From positions 94,427 to 158,426 of the forward strand of contig NZ_WKJI01000004.1 of assembly GCF_009674685.1 (NCBI RefSeq): DNA of 64,000 nucleotides. Reading direction: 5' to 3'. Origin of the DNA: Pedobacter puniceum (lineage in GTDB: Bacteria; Bacteroidota; Bacteroidia; Sphingobacteriales; Sphingobacteriaceae). Numbering within the stretch: the stretch's first letter is position 1; each line of letters starts with the position of its first letter. Shown piece after piece: positions 26,229 through 35,030 of this stretch. The position numbers and the translations under genes are program-made. The notes beneath the pieces were generated by a model that was given only the letters and a program-made list of their open reading frames with translations, was not told the origin of the DNA and searched no databases.

Positions 26229-27203
26229 ATGAAAAAAATCACCTTAATTACTATTTTATTGGCCGTATCAACACAAATAATAGCCCAAATTCCTGTAACT
26301 AGTATTACTTGGGAAAATTACAATCCAAAAAAGAAAATACACCTCTGTAACGAAGTTGGCAAACACATGATGTACGATTGGACGGCTCATCAAGAGTTAC
26401 ATACCTCTGTGGGTAAAAATGCTAGTTATACTTATAACCCAAAAGATAAGACAGAAACATTCCAACTGTACGACAAGAAATCTAACCGAGCAGAAATTAG
26501 GTTGATTAATGAGTATGAATACGGAGCTCGTCAGTTTGAAGGCTACGTAACCATTTTCAAACCTTTAGATGATGAATGCTTAATGCAAATTTGGGGAAGT
26601 CATGAAGGGGCAACTCAATTTATGTTAAGAGGTTTTCATGAAGATAACGGAAGCTTAACCATTAATTGTGGTTCTTCTTCCAGAGTTAAAGTGATGAATA
26701 ATATTTATGGTAAAGAGATAAAGGTAAATGTTATACACCTTCAAGAAGATGTAGGTAATAAATTTATGGTTTATTTAAATGATAAAAAGGTTTTCGAGTT
26801 GCCAGATAACGAAAAAGCTATCAATAATTTTAACGGAAACTATCATAAATATGGTGTTTATGGTACCGTAAGAGATGGGCATGAAAGCCCTAAGGTAATA
26901 TGGCGTAACGTACAGCATTTTAAAGATAAAGGTGGTAAGATGTATGATAAACAGGAACAAAAAATCAATTATCCGCCTTTAGCAGTAAAAAAAGTAGGCG
27001 ATGCTGATTTTGATGCAGGAGCAAGTTCTAGCGCAAAATTGCCTTTAATTTATAGAAGTTCTGACTTAACTGTTGCAACTATTACACCAGAAGGTAAAGT
27101 ACACATTGTAGGACCAGGAAAGACACTTATTTTGGCTTTCCATGAAGGTAATCATCAATATCATCCAAATAGCGAGTTGAGAGAACTTGTGGTAGAGAAA
27201 TAA
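26229..27203 (+). CDS. Secreted PL7-like jelly-roll protein with bacterial Ig-like domain
   Basis: This encodes 324 residues and is a shorter relative of the protein encoded 17 bases upstream. After the signal peptide (1-20), the jelly roll (about 25-235) carries NRAEIR (86-91), QIWGS (120-124) and YHKYGVYG (205-212); both proteins also share VNVIH or INVIH and RQFEG. The C-terminal 70 residues (about 250-320) look like a bacterial Ig-like repeat (SSDLTVATITPEGKVHIVGPGKT). No T9SS sorting domain is seen, so it may stay in the periplasm. As in its neighbour, the PL7 His is replaced, here by Trp. Polysaccharide binding or lysis is inferred. Confidence 0.78.
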   Translation: MKKITLITILLAVSTQIIAQIPVTSITWENYNPKKKIHLCNEVGKHMMYDWTAHQELHTSVGKNASYTYNPKDKTETFQLYDKKSNRAEIRLINEYEYGARQFEGYVTIFKPLDDECLMQIWGSHEGATQFMLRGFHEDNGSLTINCGSSSRVKVMNNIYGKEIKVNVIHLQEDVGNKFMVYLNDKKVFELPDNEKAINNFNGNYHKYGVYGTVRDGHESPKVIWRNVQHFKDKGGKMYDKQEQKINYPPLAVKKVGDADFDAGASSSAKLPLIYRSSDLTVATITPEGKVHIVGPGKTLILAFHEGNHQYHPNSELRELVVEK

Positions 27204-27220
27204 GTTTTTCTTTAGAAAAG

Positions 27221-27256
27221 AAAAAGCCTTAAATACATTTGTATTTAAGGCTTTTT
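27221..27256. terminator. Bidirectional terminator hairpin
   Basis: Perfect 16-bp arms (27221-27236 and 27241-27256) enclose the four-base loop ATTT, with A and T runs at the two ends. The hairpin can terminate both the jelly-roll operon and the convergent porin gene. Confidence 0.9.
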
Positions 27257-27275
27257 TTATGATGTTTAACTTGTG

Positions 27276-28763
27276 TTAAAATCTAGCTCCAAAAGTAATG
27301 CTAACAGCCGTTACATTCGTTTTAGTATCTGCAAACGGAGTAACTTGTGGATTATCAAAAGTATAAAAAGAGGTAGATAAGATACTATTTTGTTGATGCT
27401 GAACCGCTAAATCTAGCGTATAAGAACCAAAACGATAGCCAATTCCTCCGGTATATCTATTAGCTTTATAGTCAATATCTTGATAAGGACTTCCCATATT
27501 TCTATAACCAGCTCTTAAAGCTACACTATTAGTCACTTTAAACTCGGCACCTAAACCAATATTGATACTTTCTTGATATGTAGAAGAAATATCTCTTTTT
27601 ATTCCATTATTAACATCAACCTCATCAGATTTGAATTTTATGGTAGAAAAATCCTGATAATTGATATCAGCACTGATAAATCCTTTATTTCCAATAAAGA
27701 ATGAAATACCTCCATTTACTTTTAAAGGCGTATTTAAACGATAAGAAAAAGGATAGGAGTTGTTTTCTGTGACTAGATTATTATTAGGGTCTCTTAATGA
27801 GAGTTCTTCATAATAATCATCATCAATAGAATAATAAGTAGGTGTTTCTAAAGATAATCCCAGCCTAATTTCTTTCACTGGCTTTAAAATAGCACCTAAT
27901 TTGAAGTTTACACCAGAACCTCTGGTATCAAAACTTTTAGAAAAATTAGTGTTATAGTCAACATTATCTACATTATTAAAGCCTTGCTCATTTAGCAGTT
28001 CTTCTGAACGGTAGTTAATGGAAGCTAAACCTAATCCAAAGCCCAGATAAAATTTATTGCTAAAATTCATCCCCAAAGAAAAGTCAACGTTAGACTGCCC
28101 ACCTTTTCTATCATAGGAAACAACTTGATCTGCTCCTGATCTAGTATTGGATGAATAAAAAGAACTATTGTTATTTGTATTGTAATCTATTAAAAAACCT
28201 TCATAAGCTGCAAACACTAAATTATCTAAAATTTGATCAGGCGGATAAGGTTGATTAGTGTTTGGATTCTTATCATTATTAGCAAGATTAGCAAAATAGT
28301 TTCCTAGTCCATTAGCATTGGTAACTCCACTAAAAGAAAGCTCATTTCTAAAAAAGTTGTTTTTTTGGTAGCCAATACCAAAGTTTATGGATACAAGGCC
28401 TTTTTTTAAATCGCCTGTTCTGTATGTTGGACTATGAAACACAACGCCTAAATTATTGATATTTAGGTTGCCTAAAGAAGATTCTGAGTTTTGGCCTAAA
28501 TAAGTGGTTTTATTCGATGAATTAACATAGCCAGGGGTAAAGCTAAATTCAGAACTACTAAACATACCCAAACCTGCTGGGTTACCATAAAGAGAACTTA
28601 AATCTCCACCTAAAGAAGTATGTGGGCCACCTAAACCTCCAAACCTAGCAGTAACACTATTTTCTGTTCCAGAGAATTTTAATGCGTCAGCAGTGTATTG
28701 TGCAGAAACACTTGAAACCGCACCTACTATAAAAGTTGTAAGAGCAAATATTTTTAATTTCAT
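27276..28763 (-). CDS. OmpP1/FadL-family outer-membrane transporter
   Basis: This encodes 495 residues with a signal peptide (1-21). The N-terminal section ALKFSGTENSVTARFGGLGG followed by GDLSSLYGNPAGLG is the characteristic start of OmpP1/FadL channels (the NPA segment of the hatch). The rest is a 14-strand-type beta-barrel that ends in VSITFGARF. FadL-type channels move hydrophobic compounds such as long-chain fatty acids; the substrate here is not known. It lies between two hairpins and is probably monocistronic. Confidence 0.87.
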   Translation of the reverse strand: MKLKIFALTTFIVGAVSSVSAQYTADALKFSGTENSVTARFGGLGGPHTSLGGDLSSLYGNPAGLGMFSSSEFSFTPGYVNSSNKTTYLGQNSESSLGNLNINNLGVVFHSPTYRTGDLKKGLVSINFGIGYQKNNFFRNELSFSGVTNANGLGNYFANLANNDKNPNTNQPYPPDQILDNLVFAAYEGFLIDYNTNNNSSFYSSNTRSGADQVVSYDRKGGQSNVDFSLGMNFSNKFYLGFGLGLASINYRSEELLNEQGFNNVDNVDYNTNFSKSFDTRGSGVNFKLGAILKPVKEIRLGLSLETPTYYSIDDDYYEELSLRDPNNNLVTENNSYPFSYRLNTPLKVNGGISFFIGNKGFISADINYQDFSTIKFKSDEVDVNNGIKRDISSTYQESINIGLGAEFKVTNSVALRAGYRNMGSPYQDIDYKANRYTGGIGYRFGSYTLDLAVQHQQNSILSTSFYTFDNPQVTPFADTKTNVTAVSITFGARF

Positions 28764-28781
28764 GTTTTTTGTAAGGATATA

Positions 28782-28807
28782 ATCATGGAAATAGGTTATA
28801 CCATGAT
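28782..28807. repeat. Small inverted repeat upstream of the OmpP1/FadL gene
   Basis: ATCATGG (28782-28788) and CCATGAT (28801-28807) form a seven-base inverted repeat with a twelve-base spacer, 18 bases upstream of the start codon at 28763. It could be an operator or a leader hairpin; nothing else supports either reading. Confidence 0.35.
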
Positions 28808-28828
28808 ATGTTAAAAATTATCTTTTAC

Positions 28829-28862
28829 AAATTGAGCGGCTTTAATTTTAACCGCTCAATTT
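28829..28862 (-). terminator. Hairpin after the Trp/Asn-rich lipoprotein gene
   Basis: AAATTGAGCGG (28829-28839) and CCGCTCAATTT (28852-28862) form a perfect 11-bp stem ten bases beyond the stop codon of 28873-29898. The following T-run is weak, so termination efficiency is uncertain. Confidence 0.6.
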
Positions 28863-28872
28863 AGGATAAAAA

Positions 28873-29898
28873 TTATCTTGATGGTCTGCCACCGCCAGAA
28901 CTGCTGCCTCCAGAAGAACCTCTGCTACTACCGCCAGAACTGCCACCACTATTTGAAGGTGGGCTATAGCTTGGAGAAGGAGAATAACTTGGTCTTTCTG
29001 TACGAGATGGCCTGCTGCTTTCTGTACGTGAAGGCCTACTTTGTTGTGCTTCAGATCTTGTTGGTCTACTATTTCCTGATGAGCTAGATGAACCTCCATT
29101 AGAAGATGGTCTTGTACTAGAAGTTGCTGGTCTGCTATAATCTCCATAGCTATCTCTTGTAGGTCTTGATGACGTTCCTGGTCTAGTTGTACTCACCGGA
29201 CCTGTTGGACGAGGGATTCTACTTACGCTACTTCCATCAGCATTAGTTGGTCTTGTAGCAACGCTTCCTCTAACAGGTCTTGGGTTGTTCGGTCTGGTTA
29301 TAACACCTACACCCGGAAATAATCCTCCGCCACCCCAGAATCCACCATTGCCAATCCAACCGCCACCCCATGGGTTATAGAAAGAGTATACTCCCCAATA
29401 AGGCGAACCTAGAGGGCTATACCACGGGTTATAAGCCCAGCTATTCCATCCCCAATTGTTCCATCCCCAGTTATTCCAGCCTAAGTTCCAGCTATTCCAA
29501 CCCCAGTTGTTCCACCCAAAATTGAAACCAAAGCTTGGTCTATTCCAGCTGTTCCAACCCCAATTATTCCAACCCAAAGAAAATGCTGGGTCAAAATAAG
29601 GGTCAAATGCTAAATTGTTATCGTAATAATAATCTCTCCAGCTATAATTGTTACGGTTTTCGATGTCTAAACGTGGTCTAGACTCTTCCTCGTAAGCATA
29701 ATTATCTGTAGAATAATCGCCATTAGGATTTGAGTTAACAGATGGCCTTGGCGTAAATGTCAAAACTCTGGCTTCTACTTCTGAGTTGTAAACATCATCA
29801 TAAAGAGCTGTTTGTGTAGCGATATTGCCGGTAGCACAACCACCTAGAACTAGAGCAATCCCCCCACTAATTACCGATAAAATAACTCTATTTTTCAT
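28873..29898 (-). CDS. Trp/Asn-rich lipoprotein with disordered Ser/Arg/Pro tail
   Basis: This encodes 341 residues. A lipobox LGGC near residue 20 marks it as a lipoprotein. Residues about 100-160 repeat WNNWGWNSW-type units, residues 165-200 are rich in Gly and aromatic residues, and residues 210-341 form a low-complexity tail of Ser, Arg, Pro and Gly (for example SRPSRTE repeats). A 99-residue open frame overlaps it (28848-29147) but is an artefact of the repeats. I know no function; proteins of this look occur in Bacteroidota envelopes. A TAGGTTTG box lies 87 bases upstream. Confidence 0.75.
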   Translation of the reverse strand: MKNRVILSVISGGIALVLGGCATGNIATQTALYDDVYNSEVEARVLTFTPRPSVNSNPNGDYSTDNYAYEEESRPRLDIENRNNYSWRDYYYDNNLAFDPYFDPAFSLGWNNWGWNSWNRPSFGFNFGWNNWGWNSWNLGWNNWGWNNWGWNSWAYNPWYSPLGSPYWGVYSFYNPWGGGWIGNGGFWGGGGLFPGVGVITRPNNPRPVRGSVATRPTNADGSSVSRIPRPTGPVSTTRPGTSSRPTRDSYGDYSRPATSSTRPSSNGGSSSSSGNSRPTRSEAQQSRPSRTESSRPSRTERPSYSPSPSYSPPSNSGGSSGGSSRGSSGGSSSGGGRPSR

Positions 29899-29984
29899 GT
29901 TGTATATTTTTAAGGTCTTAAAGACAATTCTGCTTTATTAATAACATACGTTTATTAGACGTAAAATATTACAATTGGTTGCAT

Positions 29985-29992
29985 CAAACCTA
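29985..29992 (-). promoter_or_regulatory. -7 promoter box for the 28873-29898 gene
   Basis: TAGGTTTG on the minus strand matches TAnnTTTG. It would give a leader of about 80 bases. No -33 element is evident. Confidence 0.4.
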
Positions 29993-30015
29993 AAATTATA
30001 AGTGTAATATTTTTA

Positions 30016-30023
30016 TAACTTTG
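30016..30023 (+). promoter_or_regulatory. -7 promoter box for proS
   Basis: TAACTTTG fits TAnnTTTG, with transcription expected near 30027. A potential TTG start codon at 30021 falls inside this box, which is why the proS start is placed at the ATG at 30072. Confidence 0.5.
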
Positions 30024-30071
30024 AGCACTAGAATCAATAATAAAAGTACAAAAATTATTCCATATCAGCTC

Positions 30072-31544
30072 ATGAGTAAAGGATTAACAAGCAGATCAGA
30101 AGACTATTCACAATGGTATAACGAATTAGTAGCTAAGGCAGACCTTGCAGAACACTCTGCCGTAAGAGGTTGTATGGTGATAAAGCCCTACGGATACTCT
30201 ATTTGGGAGAAAATGCAGGCAGTTTTAGATCAGAAATTTAAAGAAACTGGCCATAGCAACGCTTACTTTCCTTTATTCATCCCTAAGTCATTTTTTTCTA
30301 AAGAGGCTTCTCACGTAGATGGTTTTGCAACAGAGTGTGCAGTTGTAACACATTATCGTTTAAAAAATGATGGCTCTGGTAATATTATTGTTGATGAGGA
30401 TGCCAAGCTAGAAGAAGAGCTAATTGTAAGGCCAACATCAGAAACCATTATCTGGAATACTTATAAAGGTTGGATACAGTCTTACCGAGATTTACCAATT
30501 TTAGTAAATCAATGGGCTAATGTGGTACGTTGGGAAATGCGTACACGTTTATTTTTACGTACTGCAGAGTTTTTATGGCAAGAAGGCCATACGGCGCATG
30601 CAACCGCAGAAGAAGCTATTGCCGAAACCGAGCAAATGCTTGATGTATATGCAGATTTTGCGGAAAATTGGATGGCTTTACCAGTAGTAAAAGGTAAGAA
30701 AACCGCTAATGAGCGCTTTGCTGGTGCTTTAGATACTTATTGTATTGAAGCTTTAATGCAGGATGGTAAAGCTTTACAAGCTGGAACTTCGCATTTTCTT
30801 GGTCAGAATTTTGCCAAAGCTTTTGATGTGAAATTTACCAGTAAAGAAGGTAAACAAGAGTTTGTTTGGGCTACTTCATGGGGTGTTTCTACCCGTTTAA
30901 TGGGGGCGTTAATTATGGCTCATTCTGATGATAGCGGATTGGTATTACCTCCAAAATTAGCTCCAATTCAGGTAGTTATTGTGCCTATTTACAAAGGAGA
31001 AGAAGAATTGGCTAAAATTTCTGAAGCTGTTGATGTAATCATCAAAGATTTAAAGAAAAAAGGTATTTCTGTTAAATATGATGACCGTGATACACAAAGA
31101 CCAGGCTTTAAATTTGCAGAATATGAACTAAAAGGTGTACCTGTACGTTTGGCTATGGGCGGCAGAGATTTAGAGAATAACACTGTTGAACTTGCGAGAA
31201 GAGATACCAAAACAAAAGAAACGGTATCAAGAGATGGTATAGCCGATAAAATTGAACTTTTGCTTGAAGAAATTCAACAAAATATATACCATAAAGCCCT
31301 ACAATTTAGAATAGAAAATACTAGAAAAGTAGATTCTTATGATGATTTTAAAAAGGCTTTAGACGAAACGCCAGGCTTTATTGCCGCACATTGGGACGGA
31401 ACTTCTGAAACCGAAGCAAAAATTAAAGAAGAAACAAAAGCTACTATCAGATGTATTCCTTTAAATAATGAGCAGGAAGAAGGCGTTTGTATGGTAACTG
31501 GAAAACCTTCAAGCCAACGAGTATTATTCGCGAGAGCTTATTAA
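30072..31544 (+). CDS. proS: Prolyl-tRNA synthetase (archaeal/eukaryotic-like ProS type)
   Basis: ProS charges tRNA-Pro with proline. From the ATG at 30072 the protein has 490 residues, begins [16 protein letters not shown] as in Bacteroidota orthologues, and has class II motifs including [13 protein letters not shown] (motif 2 region) and [17 protein letters not shown]. It lacks the large editing insertion of the bacterial long form, which places it in the short ProS type 3 group. A TTG 51 bases further upstream is in frame, but it lies within the promoter and would add a 17-residue extension. Confidence 0.95.
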   Translation: MSKGLTSRSEDYSQWYNELVAKADLAEHSAVRGCMVIKPYGYSIWEKMQAVLDQKFKETGHSNAYFPLFIPKSFFSKEASHVDGFATECAVVTHYRLKNDGSGNIIVDEDAKLEEELIVRPTSETIIWNTYKGWIQSYRDLPILVNQWANVVRWEMRTRLFLRTAEFLWQEGHTAHATAEEAIAETEQMLDVYADFAENWMALPVVKGKKTANERFAGALDTYCIEALMQDGKALQAGTSHFLGQNFAKAFDVKFTSKEGKQEFVWATSWGVSTRLMGALIMAHSDDSGLVLPPKLAPIQVVIVPIYKGEEELAKISEAVDVIIKDLKKKGISVKYDDRDTQRPGFKFAEYELKGVPVRLAMGGRDLENNTVELARRDTKTKETVSRDGIADKIELLLEEIQQNIYHKALQFRIENTRKVDSYDDFKKALDETPGFIAAHWDGTSETEAKIKEETKATIRCIPLNNEQEEGVCMVTGKPSSQRVLFARAY

Positions 31545-31585
31545 TATGGTAAGTAGAAGATGGTGAGTTGGAAGTGGGGGAATTT
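31545..31585 (+). repeat. Purine-rich low-complexity spacer
   Basis: The spacer after proS contains TAAGTAGAAGATGGTGAG and TTGGAAGTGGGGG, a purine-rich AGTAGAAG/GTGAGTTGGAAG-type low-complexity sequence. It resembles the spacer at 32743-32780 in style. Confidence 0.35.
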
Positions 31586-31600
31586 TTAAAATAGTGATTT

Positions 31601-32740
31601 ATGAAATTTGCAACTAAAGCTATTCATGCAGGGCAAGAACCTGATCCAACAACTGGGGCAATTATGACTCCTATTTATCAGACTTCTACATACTGGCAAA
31701 AATCTCCGGGAGACCATAAGGGTTATGAGTATTCTAGAGGAACAAACCCTACTCGTAAAGCCTTAGAAGATTGCCTTGCGGCGATAGAAAATGGAAAATT
31801 TGGTTTAGCATTTTCTAGTGGCATGGGTGCTACAGATGCGGTTATGAAATTATTACAGCCTGGTGATGAGGTTATCACCGGGAATGATTTATATGGTGGT
31901 TCATATCGTATCTTTACAAAGATATTTGCCAATTACGGTATCAAATTTCATTTTTTGGATTTGTCAAATCCGGATAATATGCTGCCTTATATCAATGCCA
32001 ATACTAAGCAAATTTGGATAGAAACACCTACCAATCCAACTATGCAAATTATTGATATTGAGGCTTGTGCTAAAATTGCTAAAGCACACCAATTATTGTT
32101 AACGGTTGATAATACCTTTGCATCGCCATATTTACAAAATCCTTTAGATTTAGGTGCAGATATCGTAATGCACTCGGTTACCAAATATATAGCAGGGCAT
32201 TCTGATATTGTGATGGGCGCTTTAGTGGTTAACGATGAAAATCTGTATAAGAAACTATGGTTTATCTATAATTCTTGTGGCGCAACTCCTGGTCCGCAAG
32301 ATGCTTTTTTAGCTTTGAGAGGAATTAAAACCTTGCATCTTCGAATGAAAGCGCATTGCGAGAACGGAGCACTTGTTGCTCAATTCTTGAAAAACCATCC
32401 TAAAGTAGAAAAAATTTATTGGCCAGGTTTTCAGGATCATCCTAATCATGATATCGCTAAAAAACAAATGAGAGGTTTTGGTGGGATGATTTCTATTGTT
32501 TTAAAAGGTGCTGATTTACAAGAAACTTTCAAAGTAGCTTCTTCTTTCAAAGTATTTTCTTTAGCAGAGTCTCTAGGCGGAGTAGAATCTTTAATTAATC
32601 ATCCTGCAACAATGACGCATGGCTCTATTCCTAAAGAAGAACGTGAAAAAGTTGGCGTTACCGATAATTTATTAAGATTAAGCGTTGGCGTTGAAGATAT
32701 TGAAGATTTACTGGATGATTTAAAAGTGGCGTTAAAGTAG
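31601..32740 (+). CDS. metB: Cystathionine gamma-synthase/gamma-lyase-type PLP enzyme
   Basis: This encodes 379 residues of the Cys/Met metabolism PLP-dependent family. The PLP lysine is in SVTKYIAGHSD (about residue 197), and the family patterns YEYSRGTNPTR and FSSGMGATDA are intact. The protein either makes cystathionine from an activated homoserine and cysteine (synthase) or splits cystathionine (lyase). Sequence alone does not separate the two, and the symbol is provisional. The gene lies 56 bases after proS and has no visible riboswitch. Confidence 0.88.
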   Translation: MKFATKAIHAGQEPDPTTGAIMTPIYQTSTYWQKSPGDHKGYEYSRGTNPTRKALEDCLAAIENGKFGLAFSSGMGATDAVMKLLQPGDEVITGNDLYGGSYRIFTKIFANYGIKFHFLDLSNPDNMLPYINANTKQIWIETPTNPTMQIIDIEACAKIAKAHQLLLTVDNTFASPYLQNPLDLGADIVMHSVTKYIAGHSDIVMGALVVNDENLYKKLWFIYNSCGATPGPQDAFLALRGIKTLHLRMKAHCENGALVAQFLKNHPKVEKIYWPGFQDHPNHDIAKKQMRGFGGMISIVLKGADLQETFKVASSFKVFSLAESLGGVESLINHPATMTHGSIPKEEREKVGVTDNLLRLSVGVEDIEDLLDDLKVALK

Positions 32741-32742
32741 AA

Positions 32743-32829
32743 GATAAAAAGTACATAGTAGAAAGTACAGAGTATTATACCTTCTTGATGTATAATTTCT
32801 TTGTCTCACTTCTCAAATTTCAATCTCTC
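32743..32829 (+). repeat. Low-complexity intergenic repeat (AAGTACANAGTA and TCTCAAATC types)
   Basis: Two tandem units AAAGTACATAGTAG and AAAGTACAGAGTA (about 32750-32774) are followed by a pyrimidine-rich tract with repeats of the form CTCAAATTTCAATCTCTCATGTCTCAAATC (32801-32840, in parts). The start codon of the next gene (32830) lies within this tract. Confidence 0.55.
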
Positions 32830-33693
32830 ATGTCTCAAATCACAAATCTTAAAGCTTTTTTAGATCAAAAGGTGATGCAGTATAACCAACCAGGGTTTAT
32901 TACTCATGATCCTATTTGTATTCCGCATTTGTTTTCTAAAAAGCAGGATATAGAAATTATGGGATTTTGGGCTTCTATTTTGGCTTGGGGGCAAAGAATT
33001 ACCATCATTAATAAATGTAAAGAGCTGATTGATTTAATGGATGGCACTCCGCATGATTTTATCCTTCATCATCAAGAGCAAGATTTACAACGATTTCAGC
33101 ATTTTAAACACCGTACCTTTAACTATACCGATACTTTATATTTTATCCATTTCTTCAAGCATCACTATAGTAATTTTGAGAGTTTGGAAGATGCTTTTTT
33201 ACCCTTTCAATTGCAGCAAGTTTATCAAGATGCTTATCTAGAAAATCCACAATTAAAAAAGAAAGATAAAAATCAATCGGCAGTTTGCTTACAAGAAGAT
33301 TTAGCAGCTGAAACCATTGAAGGGAACCTTAATTTCTTTAGGTCTTATTTTTTCTCTTTGCCAGATTTTCCTCATCGAACTAAAAAGCACATCTCATCAC
33401 CATTACAGAAATCTACTTGTAAACGTTTAAATATGTTTTTACGCTGGATGGTCCGTCATGATGATAAAGGTGTAGATTTTGGTATATGGAACAGGATAAA
33501 ACCCGCACAATTAATTTGTCCTTGCGATTTACATGTGGATAGAGTAGCCCGTAAACTTAATTTAATTACCCGTAAACAAACCGATTGGCAAACAGCTTTA
33601 GAGCTTACGCAGCAATTAAGAATGTTAGATAAGGATGACCCTGTAAAATACGATTTCGCCTTATTTGGCTTAGGTATAGAAGAGAATTTTTGA
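32830..33693 (+). CDS. TIGR02757 (DUF2400) family protein
   Basis: From the ATG at 32830 this encodes 287 residues. NLKAFLDQKVMQYNQPGFITHDPICIPHLF near the N-terminus and DLHVDRVARKLNLITRKQ near residue 235 are recognisable marks of the TIGR02757/DUF2400 family. The function is unknown; the fold is thought to be helical and somewhat like HhH-GPD DNA glycosylases. An upstream ATG at 32785 is in frame but would add 15 residues encoded by the low-complexity spacer, so I reject it. Confidence 0.87.
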   Translation: MSQITNLKAFLDQKVMQYNQPGFITHDPICIPHLFSKKQDIEIMGFWASILAWGQRITIINKCKELIDLMDGTPHDFILHHQEQDLQRFQHFKHRTFNYTDTLYFIHFFKHHYSNFESLEDAFLPFQLQQVYQDAYLENPQLKKKDKNQSAVCLQEDLAAETIEGNLNFFRSYFFSLPDFPHRTKKHISSPLQKSTCKRLNMFLRWMVRHDDKGVDFGIWNRIKPAQLICPCDLHVDRVARKLNLITRKQTDWQTALELTQQLRMLDKDDPVKYDFALFGLGIEENF

Positions 33694-33737
33694 TAGCAGC
33701 AGCCTTTCCTTATATTTATCATAAAAAAAATAAAATC

Positions 33738-34160
33738 ATGAAAAAATACAACTGCCTTATTTTGTTATACATATTTATTATCAGTAGCTGTGCTGTTAAA
33801 AAAACTACAGAAGATAAAAATCAACTTAATGGTACTTGGGAGCTTAATTATATTTCTGGTCCTAGAATCGCTTTTGAAGGCTTATATCCCAACCAAAAAC
33901 CACAACTTACTTTTGATGTAGCCAGTAATAAACTTTACGGTAATACCAGTTGCAATAGTTTAAGTGGTGCTTTAGTAATTTCTGATAATCGTATAGATTT
34001 TAATGCTCCTATGGCCTTAACCAAAAGATTTTGTGAAGGACAAGGTGAGCAATTATTTCTTGAAAGCTTAAAAAAATCAACACGTTATAGTATAAACCAA
34101 AGCACTTTAACGCTTTTGATAGATGATGTAGCCATCATGAGATTTACCAAAAAGCCCTAA
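33738..34160 (+). CDS. META-domain lipoprotein
   Basis: From the ATG at 33738 this encodes 140 residues. The lipobox is IISSC (Cys near residue 17). The mature part is a META/DUF306 domain with the classical LNGTWELNYI start, the YGNTSCNSLSG segment, and MALTKRFCEGQGEQLFLESL. META proteins (HslJ-like) are linked to heat and novobiocin tolerance in E. coli, but their mechanism is unknown. It begins a series of co-directional small envelope genes. Confidence 0.88.
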   Translation: MKKYNCLILLYIFIISSCAVKKTTEDKNQLNGTWELNYISGPRIAFEGLYPNQKPQLTFDVASNKLYGNTSCNSLSGALVISDNRIDFNAPMALTKRFCEGQGEQLFLESLKKSTRYSINQSTLTLLIDDVAIMRFTKKP

Positions 34161-34241
34161 AAAGGAAATACACGAAGTTTGAATATAAACTAATGCTGGT
34201 TTTTCTTCGTTTAGGATTCTTGTAAATTGTAACAAAAACAT

Positions 34242-34961
34242 ATGATAAAAATCTTTTCGATAGTATTAGTTGGTGTATTACTTACTTCATGTTCTTCCCT
34301 TTATTTGCCTAATGTACCCAATACACCTATGTTACGTAATAAAGGCGAGTTTAATGTAGACGGCCATATAGGCTTAAAAGGAAATATCAGTGCTAATGCA
34401 GCTTATGCAGTATCAAACCATATTGGTGTTATTTTTAGCGGAGCTTATGTAGACCAAGTTAAAGATAAAAGAGATTTTACTTCTGATTTTATGGAAATAG
34501 GCGCCGGTTACTTTACCACTTTTGGCGAGCAAAAAGAACGTGTTTTAGAAGTTTATGGCGGTTTTGGTTTTGGTAACTCCAGAAGAGTATATAAAGATTT
34601 AACTTTTGATGGTCCTGAAATAACAGAAATACAAGATGCATCTTTAAGTAAAGCCTTTGCTCAGGTAAATTTCAGTAAAAAAAAGAGGAACGACTTAAAA
34701 TTATTTGGGTCTAAATTTCCGCTAACTTATGGTACTGCAATACGGATAAACTATATAAGTATGCAAGATTTTACCATCAACAACATCAATGCACCTCTAG
34801 AAAGTAACGTTTTTATAGAGCCTATTTTCTTTACCAGGATGAAAATTGGTAAAAATCTTAACCTGCAATATACCAGTGGTAGTAATTTTGGATTGATTAA
34901 AAATGAAAATCTTAAGGGTGGTTATACCTCTTTAAGCTTTGGTATCGTGTATAAAATGTAA
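34242..34961 (+). CDS. Outer-membrane lipoprotein with beta-barrel-like repeats
   Basis: This encodes 239 residues. The lipobox is LTSC (Cys near residue 17), and the following sequence SSLYLPNVPNTPMLRNKGEF is typical of a Bacteroidota barrel-like lipoprotein family. The remainder alternates hydrophobic and polar residues with the ending YTSLSFGIVYKM, which suggests a small beta-barrel. I do not know its function. Confidence 0.72.
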   Translation: MIKIFSIVLVGVLLTSCSSLYLPNVPNTPMLRNKGEFNVDGHIGLKGNISANAAYAVSNHIGVIFSGAYVDQVKDKRDFTSDFMEIGAGYFTTFGEQKERVLEVYGGFGFGNSRRVYKDLTFDGPEITEIQDASLSKAFAQVNFSKKKRNDLKLFGSKFPLTYGTAIRINYISMQDFTINNINAPLESNVFIEPIFFTRMKIGKNLNLQYTSGSNFGLIKNENLKGGYTSLSFGIVYKM

Positions 34962-35030
34962 GTAAAGTGTTTTTGGCAAGTACTTTGATTAGGTGTAAAT
35001 CAATCGAAAATTTTGCTAAAAGAAAAACAT

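Noticed and set aside
28848-29147. A 99-residue open frame overlapping the Trp/Asn-rich lipoprotein gene on the same strand
   Set aside because: It uses another frame of a low-complexity repeat, codes for Leu/Val/Gln/Asp-rich sequence without domain features and has no promoter or start context.
30021-30071. In-frame TTG start of proS giving 17 extra residues
   Set aside because: The TTG lies in the TAACTTTG promoter box, and orthologues begin MSKG as at 30072.
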